Shown here: positions 1 to 9,230 of the stretch, one piece after another
How the letters are laid out: every line of letters starts with the position of its first letter
How positions within the stretch are numbered: the stretch's first letter is position 1
Assembly: GCF_036898095.1 (NCBI RefSeq)
Contig: NC_090725.1
Coordinates: 202,908,232 to 202,972,231 of the forward strand
Source of the DNA: Palaemon carinicauda
Taxonomy: Eukaryota > Arthropoda > Malacostraca > Decapoda > Palaemonidae
Reading direction: 5' to 3'
DNA length: 64,000 bases
Translations under genes and position numbers: made by a program
The notes under the pieces: model-generated
The model's database searches: none
The model's input: the letters and a program-made list of their open reading frames with translations, nothing else
Told to the model about the DNA's origin: nothing

Positions 1-14
1 ACGTCAAAATCCCT

Positions 15-47
15 TTTCTGGGCTCGAACCTGTGCCGCCCAGTGAAT
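15..47 (+). repeat. Z1 left inverted terminal repeat (3' end)
   Basis: These 33 bases are the exact reverse complement of 7149-7181, with core TGGGCTCGAACCTGTGCC. The match stops abruptly on the inner side. It marks the 3' end of Z1. Confidence 0.85.
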
Positions 48-352
48 CTATACAAGAGAAAATGTCACCAAACTTGCAAAATAAAGGAAAAAACATAAGC
101 GTAAGGGAAATACAGGATGCTTTTAATCAGAGATGAGTACCAAAAAACAATTATAAGGGTATCTTAAATATGAACATAAATCCAATAAGGTAGGTATAAT
201 AATGCCGTGAGTGATAATATATACAGATACTCAGGAGTATAAAAATTTTCAAATATAATAACAGTATTCAGGTGCGAGACCAACGAATACAATAGGGTAT
301 AAATGAGGCAGGTAAGAGGGAGAGATAAAGAGACAAGGTATTAACCTGTGAG

Positions 353-1327
353 TTACCTGGGAGTAACTACGCTCCCTGCGGCTACTGTAGAAAATTTTAG
401 AGCTTCCAAATGTTTAAGGTAGTGTTTCTTGAACACTGACGGTGATTTCCACCCTGTATACCTGGAAAGGTCTGTAAAATTCATGTGGTGAAAGAAGTTC
501 ACCGAGGTAGCAACCGCCCTGATATCATGTGCAAGAGGAAAAGAGTCAGGGTTAGCTTGTTTAATAAAATACAAAATTTGTTGCCTGATCCCTTTAATAG
601 TAATGGTACCGCCTTGTTCTCTAACGAATAGAGGCCCCGAGGAGTTAGAGGAGGTCCGGGATAAATAAGACCTAAGAGTAGTAACAGGGCACAGAGACGG
701 ATCTTGCGTGAGGGGAACAATTTTCCAGGAGGACCATCTGTTTTGAGGGTCTTCGTTCTTAGCCAAAAAGAATTTGTTAGGAGAAAGAAGGACCTCTCCC
801 GAAGGCAGGAAGTCAATATGACCCGGGTCTCTCGACAAGGCTGCCAATTCAGAAATTCTTGCCCCGGAAGCCAAGCTCACCAGGAAAAGTGTTTTCCTGA
901 GAAGGGGAATGTAATCACAAGAACTGTTAATGGTATCAGAAGCCAATTTGAGTACGTCATTAAGGAACCAGGTCACCGGGGTAGGACGAGTAACCGGTTT
1001 CAGTCTGGCACAAGCTTTCGGAATTGAAGCTAACAAAGAGTCGGTTAAGTCTATGTTAAAACCCACTAGGAAGATCTTTTTCAGAGCCGATTTAATAGTG
1101 GTGATAGTATTGGCTGCCAGACCTGATTCTAATAAAGATCTAAAGAAAGTGACTGTAAGGTTCAAGTTCATACAGTTCACGTCTGAGTCTATTAAAAATT
1201 TTGCCAACTTTTTAACTGCAGAGTCATACTGGCGGATGGTGGAATCCCGTTTATCCGATTCTAGGAACAAGGTGTTTTGAGGATCAATATTGGCACCATG
1301 CATAGCCGCAAACTTCATAAAGTCCAT
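353..1327 (-). CDS. Z1 tyrosine recombinase (YR)
   Basis: Predicted integrase of Z1, about 324 residues, expected to insert the circular DNA copy by site-specific strand exchange in the nucleus. The N-terminal helical, core-binding part is seen near 1210-1265 (DSTIRQYDSAVKKL). The catalytic part has the first Arg in GARISEL (about 840-876), the His-x-x-Arg box HDIR (about 510-540) and the nucleophile Tyr in KKHYLKHL (about 417-440), followed by a short tail. The frame stays open upstream to 3106, but that stretch is a shadow of the RT gene. I chose the ATG at 1327; a second ATG at 1318 overlaps the RT stop as ATGA, suggesting termination-reinitiation. No broken codon was seen. Confidence 0.85.
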   Translation of the reverse strand: MDFMKFAAMHGANIDPQNTLFLESDKRDSTIRQYDSAVKKLAKFLIDSDVNCMNLNLTVTFFRSLLESGLAANTITTIKSALKKIFLVGFNIDLTDSLLASIPKACARLKPVTRPTPVTWFLNDVLKLASDTINSSCDYIPLLRKTLFLVSLASGARISELAALSRDPGHIDFLPSGEVLLSPNKFFLAKNEDPQNRWSSWKIVPLTQDPSLCPVTTLRSYLSRTSSNSSGPLFVREQGGTITIKGIRQQILYFIKQANPDSFPLAHDIRAVATSVNFFHHMNFTDLSRYTGWKSPSVFKKHYLKHLEALKFSTVAAGSVVTPR

Positions 1328-3531
1328 AAAGTTAGGGCGCTCTGAATGTTTGAGAAAGTGTACACAACGCGTGTTTGTACTATCTGAGACAGAACCGGAT
1401 TGGGTATCGGGTGAGGGTATAGTCTCAACTCTCGCAGGAGAGGATACCAGTTGCTCTTGGGCCAGTTGGGTGCGACCAAGGCTACTTGTCCCTTGAAGGA
1501 TCTCAGTTTGTCTAGAACTTTCAGCAAAAGATTCACCGGGGGAAAGAGATAAATCTTTTCCCAGGTGTCCCAATTCTGTGACATGGCGTCTGTGGCGTAA
1601 GCCTGAGGGTCTAGATTGGGAGCCACATATACTCTCAATTTGTGGTTGGATTCCGTGGCGAAGAGGTCCACTTGGAGACCGGGAACCTGAGAGAGAATCC
1701 ACCGAAATGACTTTAGATCGAGTGACCATTCCGATTCTAGAGGGGAGGTCCGGGACAGGGCGTCTGCCACTACATTCCGGACTCCCGCCAGGTGGACAGC
1801 TGAAAGATGCCAACGGTTCAAGACTGCTAGGGAAAATATGGCTACTAGAACATGGTTCAGAGGCCCTGACTTTGACCCGCCTCTGTTGAGGCAGCGGACC
1901 ACCACTTCGCTGTCGAGGACCAGACGAAGGTGTTGTTTCTTGGGAAGAGCGAGACGTTTCAGGGTTAGAAGAACTGCCATGGCCTCTAGCACATTGATGT
2001 GAAATTGGCGGAACAAGGGAGTCCAAAGACCTTGAACTTTCTTGAGCTGAGAATAGCCGCCCCAACCTGATAAGGATGCGTCCGTGTGAATGATTAATTT
2101 CGGAGGCGGAAATCGAAGGGGAACTGACTTTGACAGACTGTTTGCTCTTGTCCAAGGAAGAAGTCTTTCCCGTAGAATGGGAGGAAGGCGGACTTTCCTG
2201 TCCCGGAGCTTCCGGTTCGCCCTCGAACGCCAGACACGATTGATATCTTTCAATTTTGCCTTCAGAAGAAGATCCGTCACTGAGGCAAACTGAAGGGACC
2301 CCAGAATCCTCTCTTGGAGTCGTCTGGAACTTACTTTGTCTTTGAGAAAGCGTTTGGTGTTCCTTGCAATCTCTAACCTCTTGGGTCTGGGAAGACACAG
2401 AGTATGAGATATAAGATCCCATTGCAGGCCGAGCCATTGGAACTTCGATTTTGGAAGAAGACGGGACTTCTTGAAGTTGATCTGGAAGCCTAGAGATTGA
2501 AGATAATGGATGACTTTGTGAGTGGCTTTTAGGCAATTTTGGGAGGTGTCTGACCAAATGAGCCAGTCGTCCAGATAGGCTACTACTTGAATCCCTTGAT
2601 TCCTGAGTTCCTGAACAGCGACTTCTGCTAACTTTGTGAAGATCCTTGGGGCGATGTTGAGCCCGAAAGGCATCACCTTGAAGGAGTAACTTTTGTCCCC
2701 TAAGCGAAAGCCTAGGTACGGACGGAAGTGTCTCGCTATCGGGACGTGATAATAGGCGTCTGTAAGATCGATAGAGGTGGTGACGGGCCCACGGGGAAGT
2801 AAGGTCCGCACCTGCGAGACGGTAAGCATTCGAAACTTGTCGCATTGAATGGACAAGTTGAGAAGGGATAGGTCTAGAATCACTCTTCTCTTGTCCGGAT
2901 CCTTCTTCGGGACACTGAACAGCCGACCTTGAAACTTCAGGTGTTTCGTTTCTTGTATGGCGTTCTTTTGTAAAAGATCCTGGACAAATTTGACCAGGTC
3001 CGGAGTGGAATGTTGACGAAATTTGTTCGGAGGAGGAGGTCCTTGAATCCAACTCCACCCCAGTCCCTTGGAGATGATACTGAACGCCCAGGGACTGAAC
3101 CTCCATTTGTTGCGGAAGGCATAGAGCCTCCCCCCTACCTGCTGCACCTCAGTATTGGTTTGAGGAGTTGCCTCCACGTCCGCCTCGGAAATTCTTTCCT
3201 CTGCGAAAGGCTCTTCCCCTGCCTTTGTTCTGGTTAGAACCACGGTGGTAGCCTCTACCTCTACCATAACTCTGGGAAGAGCTACGAGCCTCGTAAGACT
3301 GGTTAAAGGCAGGAGTAGTGGAGGAGGCTCCAGAAAGCTGGCTCTTAGGGAGCAGAACGGTGACATAGTCATCCGAAGGAGCCTGAGAGGTGGAAGGCTG
3401 TGCAGGGACAACAGGAGATGGGGGAAGAGGCAGCCGGAAGTTGGACGAACCCCTCTGCTGTTGCCTGAACTGGGTGGAGGTATATGGACGAAGCTTCTTC
3501 CTACCCCTGGCTTGATAATTTGCGGGGTCAT
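1315..3531 (-). CDS. Z1 reverse transcriptase / RNase H / methyltransferase-like polyprotein
   Basis: Polyprotein of 738 residues that copies the element RNA into DNA. RT: first catalytic Asp in SIDLTDAYYHV (about 2752-2785), MPFGLNIAP, and YLDDWLI (2561-2579). RNase H: HTDASLSGWGG (about 2056-2096), a Glu in NVLEAM, an Asp in LVLDSE and ADALSR (about 1753-1780), giving all four acidic residues. A domain resembling the phage-type N6-adenine methyltransferase of DIRS elements follows: VDLFATESN, then FPPV where classical enzymes have N/D-P-P-Y/F, then APNWPKSNW. The ATG at 3531 lies inside gag; residues up to about 140 overlap gag out of frame, so the true start, or a +1 frameshift from gag, is unresolved. 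It ends at the TGA at 1315, overlapping the YR start. No disabling change is visible. Confidence 0.88.
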   Translation of the reverse strand: MTPQIIKPGVGRSFVHIPPPSSGNSRGVRPTSGCLFPHLLLSLHSLPPLRLLRMTMSPFCSLRASFLEPPPLLLPLTSLTRLVALPRVMVEVEATTVVLTRTKAGEEPFAEERISEADVEATPQTNTEVQQVGGRLYAFRNKWRFSPWAFSIISKGLGWSWIQGPPPPNKFRQHSTPDLVKFVQDLLQKNAIQETKHLKFQGRLFSVPKKDPDKRRVILDLSLLNLSIQCDKFRMLTVSQVRTLLPRGPVTTSIDLTDAYYHVPIARHFRPYLGFRLGDKSYSFKVMPFGLNIAPRIFTKLAEVAVQELRNQGIQVVAYLDDWLIWSDTSQNCLKATHKVIHYLQSLGFQINFKKSRLLPKSKFQWLGLQWDLISHTLCLPRPKRLEIARNTKRFLKDKVSSRRLQERILGSLQFASVTDLLLKAKLKDINRVWRSRANRKLRDRKVRLPPILRERLLPWTRANSLSKSVPLRFPPPKLIIHTDASLSGWGGYSQLKKVQGLWTPLFRQFHINVLEAMAVLLTLKRLALPKKQHLRLVLDSEVVVRCLNRGGSKSGPLNHVLVAIFSLAVLNRWHLSAVHLAGVRNVVADALSRTSPLESEWSLDLKSFRWILSQVPGLQVDLFATESNHKLRVYVAPNLDPQAYATDAMSQNWDTWEKIYLFPPVNLLLKVLDKLRSFKGQVALVAPNWPKSNWYPLLRELRLYPHPIPNPVLSQIVQTRVVYTFSNIQSALTLWTL

Positions 3532-5504
3532 ATTTGCGTTTCGGGGTCAAACCCCAACGGGCTTTAAGGCTCTGATTAACTCTAGTGGCCTCCGCCAAGA
3601 CTTCCTCTACGAGATCCTCGGGGAAGAGATTTGAACCCCAACGGGAGGACCGGATGAGCTTATTAGGTTCATGCCTAATCGTCGCCTCAGCTAGGACATG
3701 CTTGCGACATCTGCGTTTAGCAGTAGCGAAGTCATACAGGTCATAATATAAAGACTGTAATGTAGCCTTGTTGAGAGACTTAAAAATACTCTCCGTATCG
3801 TAAGTCAAGGCTATCGACTCCGTGGATGTGGCCAAGTTTAGAGTACGGCCCACACGTAGGTGGGAATCATATTCCTGTTTAATGAGGGATTCCGGGAGAC
3901 GGGGAAGCCTCTCACTAAACAAAACTGAGGCACAGTCTGCTGCTAGCTTGCCAGAGGTAAAGGTGGTATGGACGTTGTCCCAACACTCAATGCCTGAAGG
4001 AAGAAGGAGGGAGATTGGATCCACCTCTCGGATGGGAGGCAAGGGCTTCTCCTCCAGAGCATATTGGAAGGCAAGCTCTGCCACCTTATTGACGCATGGA
4101 GTCAAGGTGTTCTTGTCCATTAAGAACATCGTAAAAGAGCTTTTATAAGGCGTCAGCATGGTGTTAGTGCAGCCGATGTCGTTCAAAAATCTGGCCCAAA
4201 CAGATTGGGCTTGCTCTTTAGGGAAGATGACCGTCTCTTTGGGGACCTTGTCTAACCGAACTAAAGCTTCCTCGGTAAGCCTGGCATAACCATGAAATGG
4301 AAATGCCAGACCAGGAGGAAAGAATTCAAAGTCCTCTAGAGGACGAGTGCCAAGGCCCTCCAAAGTCAACATTCCGTCTGAGAACGGGGAATGAAGAGCC
4401 ATACACCAAGGGTTGTTCTTGGCAAACGGCGGGAGCTTAGAGGCATCCGGGATGAGAGAGCTTTGGACTCTCTCCGGAGCTCCTTGCTCTAAAGCCCCAA
4501 GTCTCTGACCGATGTTAGAGAACATCGTGTCCATCTTAGAGTGCATCTCCGAAACCAACTTTGCCTGCATCTCCGACACGATGCGAAGCATGGCTGATTC
4601 GGAAAGGCCCGGGCTAGCAGCAGGAGGGGCGGAATGAACTCCCGGGTCGTGAGACTTAGAGGAGGAACCAGAGGCCTTTGATGACAGGTCTGTACCTTGT
4701 TTAGAGCTATGGGAAGTCTTGTGGGGCTTGCGAGCTTTGGGTAAGGTTCTTGATGTAGACTTATCCTTAGGGGGGACCGGGTATGATCGTTGAGACGAAT
4801 CACGGTCCCCAGAAAATCCATGAAAAGAAGAGCGATCAGACGAAGAAGAAAGAGCGGGGCTGAGGATAGGAATCTCAGCGCCGGAAACACTTGCCTCACT
4901 TACCACCCTACCTGTATCCGGCTCGTCTAGTAACATTGGTTCGACGTCCAGGTTCATGGAGGCAACATTGTCCTCCAGACCTCCGGGGGCGTCCGATGGA
5001 TCTTGCTCTGGGTCGATGAGACCCGTTATGGTGGCATCAATGTGGGCAATGATGGGAGCTGCCACATGCCTAGCCACAGCGGCTGAAGACTTAGCGTTGG
5101 GGTAAACCATGGAGCAGTAGTCCTCAGATAGGACGTACGGCCGCTTAGACTTCACATTCCGGGCAAAACCACCAACCCACACCTTCAGTGTGGCCCGAGC
5201 CGCAGACTTTTGCTCCGGGGATGCCTGAAATAATAGTGGGAATTATAAAAGGGAAGACTCCCAATGGTCCTTCAAGACCATAGAGATCTTACTAATAGTA
5301 AAATAAGAAGGCAACATAGCCAACGGGACTCACCGAGTCAGATCCAAGGGTAGTGATGAGGTCGAAGCAAATCACACAGTTATCCGGGTGCCATACCACA
5401 ACGTCTTCCAGTTGAACCCCACAAGGGGCATGAGATCGGCAGACGGAGTGGCCACAAGGCTGGTGCATAACAGCTGCACAGGCCGGCGTCAGACAATGCA
5501 CCAT
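3149..5504 (-). CDS. Z1 Gag, two exons (5334-5504 and 3149-5224)
   Basis: Structural RNA-binding protein of Z1. Exon 1 (57 codons from the ATG at 5504) is Cys/His-rich: CGHSVC, HAPC and CVIC point to a zinc-binding module. Exon 2 adds 691 residues. These comprise an acidic, Ser-rich stretch, a central region with hydrophobic helices, and an RG-rich tail (GRGRGYHRG through FRGGRGG) typical of nucleic-acid binding. The exons join in frame (phase 0). The open frame alone would begin near 5182 without an ATG, which supports the spliced model; together they give 748 residues. No family match beyond DIRS Gag by position can be claimed. A pyrimidine tract ending in AG directly before the ATG suggests a further intron in the 5' leader. 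Confidence 0.72.
5225..5333 (-). other. Putative 109-bp phase-0 intron in Z1 gag
   Basis: On the minus strand the donor reads CG/GTGAGTCC (exon ends at 5334) and the acceptor reads ATTATTTCAG/GC (exon starts at 5224). Exon 1 is exactly 57 codons and exon 2 continues in frame for 691 codons. Read through, the intron would add a stop soon after the donor. It is inferred from consensus sites and frame only. Confidence 0.7.
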
Positions 5505-5530
5505 CTATAAAAAGAATAGTATATGAGAAA

Positions 5531-5830
5531 CTGTAATTTCCTTAAGTAGGGGCGGGTCTGGAGGACCCGGGCCTAACAAAGGTCTAACACAAGATTAGAG
5601 CTTAACTGTAATATTCTTAAGTAGGGGCGGGTCCGGAGGACCCGGGCCTAACATAGATCTAATACAAGACTAGAGCTTAACTGTAATATTCTTAAGTAGG
5701 GGCGGGTCCGAAGGACCCGGGCCTAACAAAGGTCTAACACAAGATTAGAGCTTAACTGTAATATTCTTAAGTAGGGGCGGGTCCGGAGGACCCGGCCTAA
5801 ACATAAGTCTAACTTAAACTAAAGTATAGC
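5531..5830. repeat. Four tandem 75-bp repeats in Z1 5' leader
   Basis: The motif CTTAAGTAGGGGCGGGTC starts at 5541, 5616, 5691 and 5766, a period of exactly 75 bp. Each unit contains a GC-rich hairpin core, CGGGTCC-GGA-GGACCCG (one unit has GAA in place of GGA). The array lies between the gag start and the 5' terminal repeat, a position suited to promoter, enhancer or RNA-structure roles, but nothing in the sequence proves one. A single related GC core recurs near 5909-5930. Confidence 0.85.
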
Positions 5831-7148
5831 AATCCATTCCGGTCGAGCCGGGAGCATAAAAAAGGATGCAATAACAAGGAATTAAGACACATGGTGTCTG
5901 ATTTCCTGGGGCGGGGTAGGCCCCGGGCCAGGAAATAAAAGTATATCCAAAGCCAATTCATATAGGGACTCCGGGGTAGTGATCTGTCATATATAATCAT
6001 CATATATAATGATAGGAAATGTTATAAAATAATAGGGGGGGCGGAACTGTAGCTAAGAACCGCCAACCGAACCCAGAGGGTTTCGTATAACATAAGCCAG
6101 AATGAAAAGTGAATATAAAATAGGATGCCCCGGGATCCAACTCTGTTGACCGGTGGCCAACCAGACTAGACAGAGACGAACCCGCCGGGACACCCGGAGG
6201 ACAAAGTCCATAAACACTGAACTACCCCCTCTAAAAGGAGGGAAGGCAACGGTCCCCTAGTGGAGGGGGAAGAAGCCTAGCCGCCCACCTAGCGAGAGGG
6301 GGAGCGTGGAGGAGGATCACGTGATACGAGGCAGCAGGGCTACCAACTGACGATCCCCAACCAGACAGATCAAACGGAGTAATGGCACAAATATTCATTA
6401 TAATGATAATAGCGTTAAAAATTATATAAATAAACACATAGAAATTTTTTGGGCAAGGCATGCAACATAATAATTAAATCACAAAAGACACACCTGATGG
6501 CTTAAAAATAACATTGCCGCCTAGCAACGAAGGTCGGCAGCCATAACGATACGTAAATGATATCGGCCCTAAAAATGAACCACGAGGATTCTAAACGCTA
6601 AATAATGAATATTCACAATAACAAATAATATTTAATAATACACATAGTAACACCGCGAGTGAAACTAAAAGCTCTCAAAAACAGGAGTACCAACTGTAGT
6701 GAAATCAAGCAAGATCGATATGACGAAGAGAATAAACTCCTATAATATAAATATTAAACGATCTAGGTTGCTCAAAACACAGTAAAACCAAGCTTGGTAC
6801 TTAACTTAGACGGTGTCTCCTGAGAAACCGACGAAGATGCCATAATCCAATGGAAAATAATCCAAAACGAGAGCACAACAAAAATGCGGGTTACTGCACA
6901 AGTCGTGCTAAAAGGAGTTGGGTTCTGAGCGGATGCATTGTTAGTAGTACCGAGTGAGGTTGAACGGCTCTCCTCTATTGGGGTTTCTGTCGTGGATGAA
7001 TCTAAATAGTGCGGGACCTCTGGATTATACGCCCAATTTTATACCGACACCAATAGGTGAGCGAGCTAGTTAACCTAGCACTCCTTTACATTTTTTCTCT
7101 GGTATATTTAGCAGTAAATTACCTAAGAATAAGTGCTAAATGGAGCTT
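5831..7148 (-). other. Z1 5' leader, non-coding
   Basis: About 1.3 kb between the 75-bp repeats and the right terminal repeat. It is AT-rich with GC-rich islands, and I see no conserved reading frame. It presumably holds the promoter and leader RNA of Z1; no TATA or initiator could be assigned with confidence. Confidence 0.5.
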
Positions 7149-7178
7149 ATTCACTGGGCGGCACAGGTTCGAGCCCAG

Positions 7179-7181
<3 letters not shown>
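7149..7181 (-). repeat. Z1 right inverted terminal repeat (5' end)
   Basis: Exact inverted partner of 15-47. It marks the 5' end of Z1. The last bases merge into an AT microsatellite, so the outer edge is uncertain by a few bases. Confidence 0.85.

Positions 7182-7220
<39 letters not shown>
7182..7220. repeat. AT dinucleotide microsatellite
   Basis: Uninterrupted AT repeats of about 38 bases at the 5' edge of Z1, between Z1 and A1. Confidence 0.95.
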
Positions 7221-7222
<2 letters not shown>

Positions 7223-7280
7223 AAATTACAAATTCGTAGATAATTTGTATTTTTCCTAACTATACAAACCTTAGCTATTC

Positions 7281-7434
7281 AATATGGGTAATTACTTTCG
7301 GCGTAGCTGAAATGACGAGTCATTAGAATTTTAACGAGGGTTTACTATCCCACCGCTAGTTAGCAGGGGGTAGGGAGGGGTAGTATACTACCCCCCCCCC
7401 CCTCACACAAACCTGTGCTGAGCTTCACTTTGCT
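7281..7434 (+). repeat. A1 left inverted terminal repeat
   Basis: Inverted match to 14912-15068 with scattered mismatches, sharing AATATGGGTAATTACTTTCG and the C-tract. It lies inside the unique outer end, as expected when ITR ends are rebuilt from the ICR. Confidence 0.85.
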
Positions 7435-7482
7435 TTGAGGTAGGACTTCACGGGGGACAGGACCGGCCGGCAAGTTTGATTG

Positions 7483-7580
7483 AATAGCTAAGGTTTGTAT
7501 AGTTAGGAAAAATACAAAGTATCTACGAATTTGTCATTTGTCCCGTAACTGAAATACAAACCACGCTATTTAATATGGGT
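7483..7580. repeat. A1 internal complementary region (ICR)
   Basis: The first half (AATAGCTAAGGTTTGTATAG onward) is the reverse complement of the left outer end at 7228-7280. The second half (CCGTAACTGAAATACAAACC onward) is the reverse complement of the right outer end at 15069-15103. The halves meet at an ATT triplet. This is the hallmark DIRS template for rebuilding termini on a circular intermediate. Confidence 0.88.
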
Positions 7581-8063
7581 GACTCAACCCTTAGGTAGGG
7601 TGGTAAGTCCCAGCCATTACTGGCTTTTGGCTTTTTGCCCGGGGACTCAGTATCTGAGTGTGTTGGTACTCAACGATAAGGAGTCCCTGCGTCTCGCTAG
7701 CACCTTGCTCTGCAAGGGCTGCGGCCTACATAAGCTGTGTGTGGAGGAATGAAGTGTGACTCGTCCTAGGAGGTTGACCTGAAGTTCTTTAGATGGAACT
7801 TAAGGCTAGGACTCTCCCAATACCACCTCGTCAGGGTATGGGGTCATGACAGTATTAGCTTAAAACTAGGAACACAAGGGAACATGGTTTACCTGCAGTG
7901 GTTTGAGGTCAGCTGTGCAGAGAACCCAGGATGCTGCTTTCCCCAAGAGAGGGGAGGATGAAGAAAAGAATAAGGGCCAGACATACCTTTTCATTCATGC
8001 AGACTAAAACCGGATAACAATGCCCTCAACCCTCTGCTACTTGTCCATTAAGGAGCCTGAGGT

Positions 8064-9230
8064 TTAAATCAGCTGTTGTGAAGCCACCACAGGGCCGACA
8101 GAGAACGTATCGAGCCTTCTGTGGGTCACGTCTTGCAGGTAGTGGGCTGTGAAGGTCATCAGACGCTTCCACACCCCTGCTTGTAGAACCTGCGTCACTG
8201 AGTAGTTTTTTTTTAAGGCCAGGGACGTAGCTATGCCCCTGACAACATGTGCTCTAGGGAGACTTGACGGAAGAGGGTCGGGATTCAGTGAATGATGGAT
8301 TACCCTATGAATCCAAGCTGAGATGGTATTCTTGGTGATCCTCCTCTTTGTCCTCCCAGTGCTTACAAACAATGCTTGCACTTAAGGACGAATTGCAGCT
8401 GTTCTCTTAAGATAGAGCCTCAGACTCCTTACTGGGCACAGTAGGAGATGGTCTGGGTCATCTGTTACAGAACGAAGACTCGAAATCCGGAAAGAGTCAA
8501 ACCGAGGGTCTGGCACTCCCGGTTTCTGAGTCTTAGCTACAAACTCAGGGACGAATCTGAACGTTACCTCCCCCCATCCCCTTGAATGGGCGATGTCATA
8601 CAAGAGACCATGCAGTTCCCCAACTCGTTTGGCCGAAGCCAACGCAAGTAGGAACACCGTCTTCCAAGTAAGGTGGCGATCTGAAGCCTGGCGTTGTGGT
8701 TCAAAGGGAGGTCTCTTCAGAGACCTGAGAACTCAAACCACGTTCCATGGAGGAGGTCTCACTTCCGACTGAGGGCAGGTAAGTTCATAACTTCGTATGA
8801 GTAAGGAAAGTTCCAGCGAAGAAGAAATGTCCACTCCTTTGAGCCTAAAGGCGAGACTTAAGGCTGAGCGATAGCCTTTCACTGCCGAGACTGAAAGGCG
8901 AATTTCTTCTCGCAAATACACGAAGAACTCCGCTATTGCTGGAATAGTGGCATCGAGTGGAGAGATACCCATTCCACGACACCAACCACAGAAAACTCGC
9001 CACTTTGCCTGGTAGACCCCTGCGGATAACCTTCGCAGGTATCCAGACATCCTTTCCGCAACTTGTTGCGAAAATCCTCTCTCTGCGAGGAGATGCTGGA
9101 TAGTCTCCAGGCGTGAAGCCGAAGCGAAGCTACGGCTTTGTTAAAGATGTTGGCGTGTGGTTGTTTGAGTAGCTCGCGTCGTAGAGGGAGTTCTCTCGGG
9201 ACCTCCGTCAGGAGTTGCAGAAGGTTTGGA
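8064..9230 (-). pseudogene. A1 tyrosine recombinase, inactivated
   Basis: Integrase gene of A1 in one continuous frame broken by two in-frame stops: a TGA at 8733-8735 where sibling copies have CGA (Arg), and a TAA at 8382-8384 where they have CGC (Arg). The catalytic residues are still encoded: Arg in SAKRVGEL, His-x-x-Arg as HVVR, and Tyr in AHYLQDVTHRRLD. The N-terminal core-binding part (GVYQAKWRVFCGWC) begins inside the end of the MT gene in another frame, so the start is approximate. Confidence 0.82.

Larger units (their letters stand above)
15..7181 (-). mobile_element. Z1: full-length DIRS1-like retrotransposon
   Basis: A 7.17-kb element bounded by a 33-bp inverted repeat (15-47 and 7149-7181), with gag, RT-RH-MT and YR in that order on the minus strand. 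All three reading frames are open end to end once a short gag intron is removed. The YR gene at the 3' end assigns it to the tyrosine-recombinase retrotransposons. The RT signature YLDDWLI and the methyltransferase-like domain after RNase H assign it to DIRS1-like rather than Ngaro-like elements. It differs strongly from the other families in the window in gag and termini. I did not find a clear ICR between 48 and 352. The right end abuts an AT dinucleotide run. This is the only copy here without obvious disabling mutations. Confidence 0.85.

Noticed and set aside
48..352. An ICR for Z1
   Set aside because: No clear complement of both ends was found by eye; it may lie elsewhere or be too short to recognise.
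1328..3106. The 917-codon open frame upstream of the Z1 recombinase
   Set aside because: Only the last 324 codons resemble a recombinase; the rest is a different-frame reading of the RT gene with low-complexity Ser/Arg content.
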